NCBI RefSeq assembly: GCF_014117325.1
Contig: NZ_CP059732.1
Span: forward strand, 2,803,001 to 2,867,000
DNA length: 64,000 nucleotides
Direction: 5' to 3'
Source: Spirosoma foliorum
Lineage (GTDB): Bacteria; Bacteroidota; Bacteroidia; Cytophagales; Spirosomataceae
The position numbers and the translations under genes are program-made. Below the pieces are notes generated by a model. It did not search any database. It worked only from the letters and a program-made list of their open reading frames with translations, and was not told the DNA's origin. The stretch's first letter is position 1. Every line of letters starts with the position of its first letter. Below, piece after piece: positions 60,854-64,000 of this stretch.

Positions 60854-60888
60854 AAAAAGCCTGCCGTTGAGTAAACGGCAGGCTTTTT
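60854..60888 (-). terminator. intrinsic terminator of the gltBD operon
   Basis: AAAAAGCCTGCCGTT (60854-60868) and its perfect complement (60874-60888) have a 5-base loop. Read on the minus strand, the stem ends in a T-run. It lies 22 bases after the gltD stop, so it is the operon's terminator. Confidence 0.92.
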
Positions 60889-60910
60889 ATATAAATAAAG
60901 AATCTAAATT

Positions 60911-62401
60911 TTACTCCACAGCTATCAACGAGACAGCTTTTGCTTCGAGCAGACTTTCACCCATCAGGTAGCAATCAGCAGCGCGGGCGGCCTCACGACC
61001 TTCCGAGATGGCCCATACCACCAGCGATTGTCCCCGACGCATATCGCCCGCAGCGAATACTTTCGGATTGGTCGTTGTCTGGTAGTTGGCCGCTTTTACG
61101 TTACCTCGTTCGTCGTACTCAACGCCGAGATCATCTAGCAAACCGTTGTGTTGTGGGTGGAGGAAGCCAGCGGCCAGCAACGCCAGTTCGCAGGGAACGT
61201 CGCGCTCAGAACCAGGTAGCTCAACCATCTGCATCCGGCCGTTTTCGTTTTTCCAGGTCAGATCAACAATACGGAGTGCTTTCAGATTGCCGTTCTCGTC
61301 ACCAATGAATTCTTTGGTGTTGATGGACCAATGCCGATCGCAACCTTCCTCGTGCGAGGTACTGGTGCGGAGCATCATTGGCCAGTTCGGCCAGGGCGTA
61401 TTTTCAGCCCGGTCTTTCGGCGGCATCGGCATCAGCTCGATTTGCGTCACACTGGTCGCTCCGTGCCGGTTCGAGGTACCCACGCAGTCGGAACCTGTGT
61501 CACCACCACCAATAACGACCACGTTTTTATCCGTTGCGAGCAGTTCACCATCACCGTATTTTTCACCCCGATGATCGACCAGCACAGGAATGTTCGCATT
61601 CCGCTTATTCTGCTGGCTCAGGAATTCCATAGCCGGATAAATCCCTTTCAGGTTACGACCGGGAATTGGCAGATCGCGTGGAACGGTGGAACCGCCCGTT
61701 AACATCACTAAATCGAAATCGTTTAGTAGGTCTTTCGCTTTCACGTCAACCCCTACGTTAACCCCCGTTTTGAACGTAATCCCTTCTGCTTCCATGACCG
61801 CTATTCGGCGGTCGATGGTCCATTTTTCGAGTTTGAAATCAGGGATACCGTACCGAAGCAAGCCGCCAATCTGATCGGCCCGTTCGAAGAGCGTAACCGT
61901 ATGGCCCGCTTTGTTCAATTGAGCAGCAGCGGCCATTCCGGCTGGACCGGAACCAACAACGGCTACTTTTTTGCCCGTGCGCTCTTTGGGTATTTTCGGC
62001 GTTACATAGCCATGCTCGAAAGCCGCTTCTATAATTGATTTTTCGATGAACTCAATGGCAACGGGCGGCTTGTTGATGCCCAATACACACGAAGCTTCGC
62101 AGGGAGCAGGGCAAATACGGCCCGTAAACTCCGGGAAGTTGTTCGTCGAACTCAGAATCTCATAGGCATACGCCCAGTTCTGTTCGTATACGGCATCATT
62201 AAATTCAGGAATGATGTTGCCAAGTGGACACCCGCTGTGGCAGAACGGCGTACCGCAGTCCATGCAACGGGCAGCCTGCCGCTGAGAATCCTGCTCAGAG
62301 TGCGGCATTTCAATTTCCTTGTAATCATGAATCCGCTGTTGCGGGTCGCGCTTTTTGGGTAGTTCACGCGTAAATTCTAAAAATCCAGTAGGTTTTCCCA
62401 T
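60911..62401 (-). CDS. gltD: glutamate synthase small subunit
   Basis: This is a 496-residue flavoprotein. The N-terminal cysteines for two [4Fe-4S] clusters are visible (CMDCGTPFCHSGCPLG near residue 43; CPAPCEASC near 96). The FAD motif GSGPAGMAAAAQL lies near 150, and a second nucleotide motif GGGDTGSDC near 300. It passes electrons from NADPH to GltB, which makes glutamate from glutamine and 2-oxoglutarate. It follows gltB after a 6-base gap. Confidence 0.97.
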   Translation of the reverse strand: MGKPTGFLEFTRELPKKRDPQQRIHDYKEIEMPHSEQDSQRQAARCMDCGTPFCHSGCPLGNIIPEFNDAVYEQNWAYAYEILSSTNNFPEFTGRICPAPCEASCVLGINKPPVAIEFIEKSIIEAAFEHGYVTPKIPKERTGKKVAVVGSGPAGMAAAAQLNKAGHTVTLFERADQIGGLLRYGIPDFKLEKWTIDRRIAVMEAEGITFKTGVNVGVDVKAKDLLNDFDLVMLTGGSTVPRDLPIPGRNLKGIYPAMEFLSQQNKRNANIPVLVDHRGEKYGDGELLATDKNVVVIGGGDTGSDCVGTSNRHGATSVTQIELMPMPPKDRAENTPWPNWPMMLRTSTSHEEGCDRHWSINTKEFIGDENGNLKALRIVDLTWKNENGRMQMVELPGSERDVPCELALLAAGFLHPQHNGLLDDLGVEYDERGNVKAANYQTTTNPKVFAAGDMRRGQSLVVWAISEGREAARAADCYLMGESLLEAKAVSLIAVE

Positions 62402-62407
62402 CGTATT

Positions 62408-64000
62408 TTACCCCTGCGTCACGTCTACGGTTATGTCCTGATAAACAATGTTTTTGTCGCGAATCTGGTCAGCGAGCGAGATACCCCGACCAGCTAGTGC
62501 CTGCCGGAAGTCACTTGGCATTACCTTCACAAACTTACTCATCTGATTGTCCCAGTCCTGAATCAGGGCCAAGGCAACGTTACTGGTTGTGTATTGGAAA
62601 TGCTTATCGATGTACTCGCGGATGATGCCCTGATCTTCGCCGTTTAAAGCCTCCAGTGTTACCATTTCTGGGTTTACTTTTGAGGCAAATGTGCCGTCCT
62701 GATCATAGACGTAAGCCACACCACCCGACATACCAGCCGCGAAGTTTTTGCCGGTTTGACCCAGAATGACTACCAAGCCACCCGTCATGTATTCCAGGCC
62801 GTGATCACCCACGCCTTCAACAACGACTTTAGCGCCTGAGTTACGAACACAGAACCGCTCACCGGCCATCCCACGAATGAACGCTTCGCCCGATGTTGCT
62901 CCGTAGAACGATACGTTACCAACGATGCTGTTTTCGTCAGGCTTAAACTGAGCGGTGCGATCTGGATACACAATCAATTGTGCCCCACAGAGACCTTTGC
63001 CGAAGTAGTCATTCGCATCGCCTTCGAGTTCGAGTTTAATACCACTCGTGCTGAATGCGCCGAAGCTCTGACCCGCTGTGCCGCGGAGTTTGATATGAAT
63101 CGAGCTATCAGGCAGTCCCGGACCACCGTACACTTTCGAGATCTCGTTCGACAGCATCGTGCCGATACTCCGGTCGATATTCTGTACGGTGAATTCTCCG
63201 TAAACGGACTCTACGGTACCGTCTATAGCAGGCTGGGCCAGCTCAATTAACTTACGGTCGAGTACGTCATCCAGGTGGTGGTTTTGTTCTTCCTGTTTGT
63301 ACAGGGCCACGTCCAGATTAGTTGGCTCTTTATAGATCAGCGCGTCGAGGTTGACTTTCTTATATTTCCAGTGCGCCAGGTTATTCCGTAGTTCAAGCAT
63401 TTGCGACTGTCCAACCATCTCGTTGATCGTGCGGAAGCCTAGTTCAGCCATGATCTCCCGCAACTCCATCGCCAGGAAGGTGAACATGTTCACGACGTGT
63501 TCTGGCTTACCCGTAAACAGCGCGCGGAGTTCCTTATTCTGCGTGGCCACGCCCACCGGGCAGGTGTTCAGGTGACACTTCCGCATCATGATACAACCCG
63601 TAGCTACCAGCGCAGCCGTAGCCACCCCAAATTCTTCGGCACCGAGCAAAGCAGCAATCGCTAAGTCACGACCGGTACGCATCTGCCCATCAGCCTGTAC
63701 CGTTACGCGACCGCGTAGTTTGTTTTTAACCAGTGTCTGGTGCGCTTCGGCCAAGCCAAGCTCCCAGGGAAGACCTGCGTGGCGAATCGACGAAAGGGGA
63801 GAGGCTCCCGTTCCGCCATCGTGTCCTGAAATCAGGATGTGGTCGGCATGGGCTTTGGCAACCCCAGTGGCAATTGTACCAACCCCGGCTTCCGACACGA
63901 GCTTAACGCTGATTCGGGCGGCCCGGTTAGCATTTTTAAGGTCAGAAATCAACTGCGCTAAATCCTCGATCGAATAAATATCGTGGTGAGGTGGGGGCGA
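62408..64000 (-). CDS. gltB: glutamate synthase large subunit (C-terminal part)
   Basis: The reading frame stays open to the edge at 64000, so the N-terminal part of the gene lies outside the window. Visible are the end of the FMN-binding barrel ([29 protein letters not shown]), the [3Fe-4S] cysteine region ([17 protein letters not shown]) and the C-terminal beta-helix ([35 protein letters not shown]). It is the alpha subunit that partners GltD. Confidence 0.97.
   Translation of the reverse strand, partial: SPPPHHDIYSIEDLAQLISDLKNANRAARISVKLVSEAGVGTIATGVAKAHADHILISGHDGGTGASPLSSIRHAGLPWELGLAEAHQTLVKNKLRGRVTVQADGQMRTGRDLAIAALLGAEEFGVATAALVATGCIMMRKCHLNTCPVGVATQNKELRALFTGKPEHVVNMFTFLAMELREIMAELGFRTINEMVGQSQMLELRNNLAHWKYKKVNLDALIYKEPTNLDVALYKQEEQNHHLDDVLDRKLIELAQPAIDGTVESVYGEFTVQNIDRSIGTMLSNEISKVYGGPGLPDSSIHIKLRGTAGQSFGAFSTSGIKLELEGDANDYFGKGLCGAQLIVYPDRTAQFKPDENSIVGNVSFYGATSGEAFIRGMAGERFCVRNSGAKVVVEGVGDHGLEYMTGGLVVILGQTGKNFAAGMSGGVAYVYDQDGTFASKVNPEMVTLEALNGEDQGIIREYIDKHFQYTTSNVALALIQDWDNQMSKFVKVMPSDFRQALAGRGISLADQIRDKNIVYQDITVDVTQG

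Noticed and set aside
1..64000. Insertion sequences, integrases, tRNA or rRNA genes
   Set aside because: I looked for transposase-like products, terminal repeats and tRNA-like folds and saw none, though a short tRNA could be missed by eye.

Overview
The window looks like chromosomal DNA of a Bacteroidota bacterium of the order Cytophagales, most like Spirosoma or a close relative. The signs are a type IX secretion sorting domain, GH92 and DUF4421-type proteins, LytS/LytTR signalling, long FtsX/MacB permeases with a permease prefix domain, and few Shine-Dalgarno sites. I saw no rRNA, tRNA, CRISPR array, prophage or recognisable insertion sequence.

Layout. 1-9151: three large ABC permeases (two share a nearly identical N-terminal prefix), a LytS-type kinase, a tiny secreted ORF and a LytTR regulator. 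9157-13629: two secreted LamG/DUF1080-like proteins and a secreted alpha/beta hydrolase, divergent from a protein with an HTH-like N-terminus, one membrane helix and a LamG-like C-terminus. 13773-20768: quinone oxidoreductase, DUF4421-like protein, a T9SS cargo with seven 42-residue repeats, HPP membrane protein, Crp/Fnr regulator and an atypical SDR. 20911-23199: GH92 mannosidase. 23418-32515: an efflux operon (adaptor, TolC, ABC ATPase, two permeases) ending in an NtrC-type activator and its kinase, headed by a probable sigma-54 promoter with two operator-like sites. 32731-36810: DUF3050, a HigBA pair, M19 dipeptidase, AraC regulator. 36887-40671: SDR, AhpD-like protein, orphan SdhC-like cytochrome b, YCII protein, ECF42-like sigma factor. 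41030-49225: Tag glycosylase, two membrane proteins, a molybdopterin-fold protein, a truncated di-haem peroxidase, ModABC, YceI, a di-haem cytochrome. 49469-54298: photoproduct lyase-like protein, DoxX, DUF779, aldehyde dehydrogenase, AraC. 54386-60544: accessory region of small hypothetical genes, DUF2461 and an AT-rich RlaP-KptA RNA-repair pair. 60911-64000: gltD and partial gltB.

The most unusual feature is the intergenic DNA. About 32 inverted repeats, with arms of roughly 8 to 64 bp and many different arm sequences, fill most gaps between genes. Some lie between convergent genes, where they could be bidirectional terminators. Many others lie inside apparent operons, with the 3' arm ending shortly before the next start codon. 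Several arms include stop codons, last codons or a start codon. One element occurs twice in opposite orientation with an identical 36-bp flank, another pair shares arm sequence, a third pair shares only an inner core, and one copy sits exactly where a peroxidase gene is cut off. This set is my best candidate for an undescribed system.
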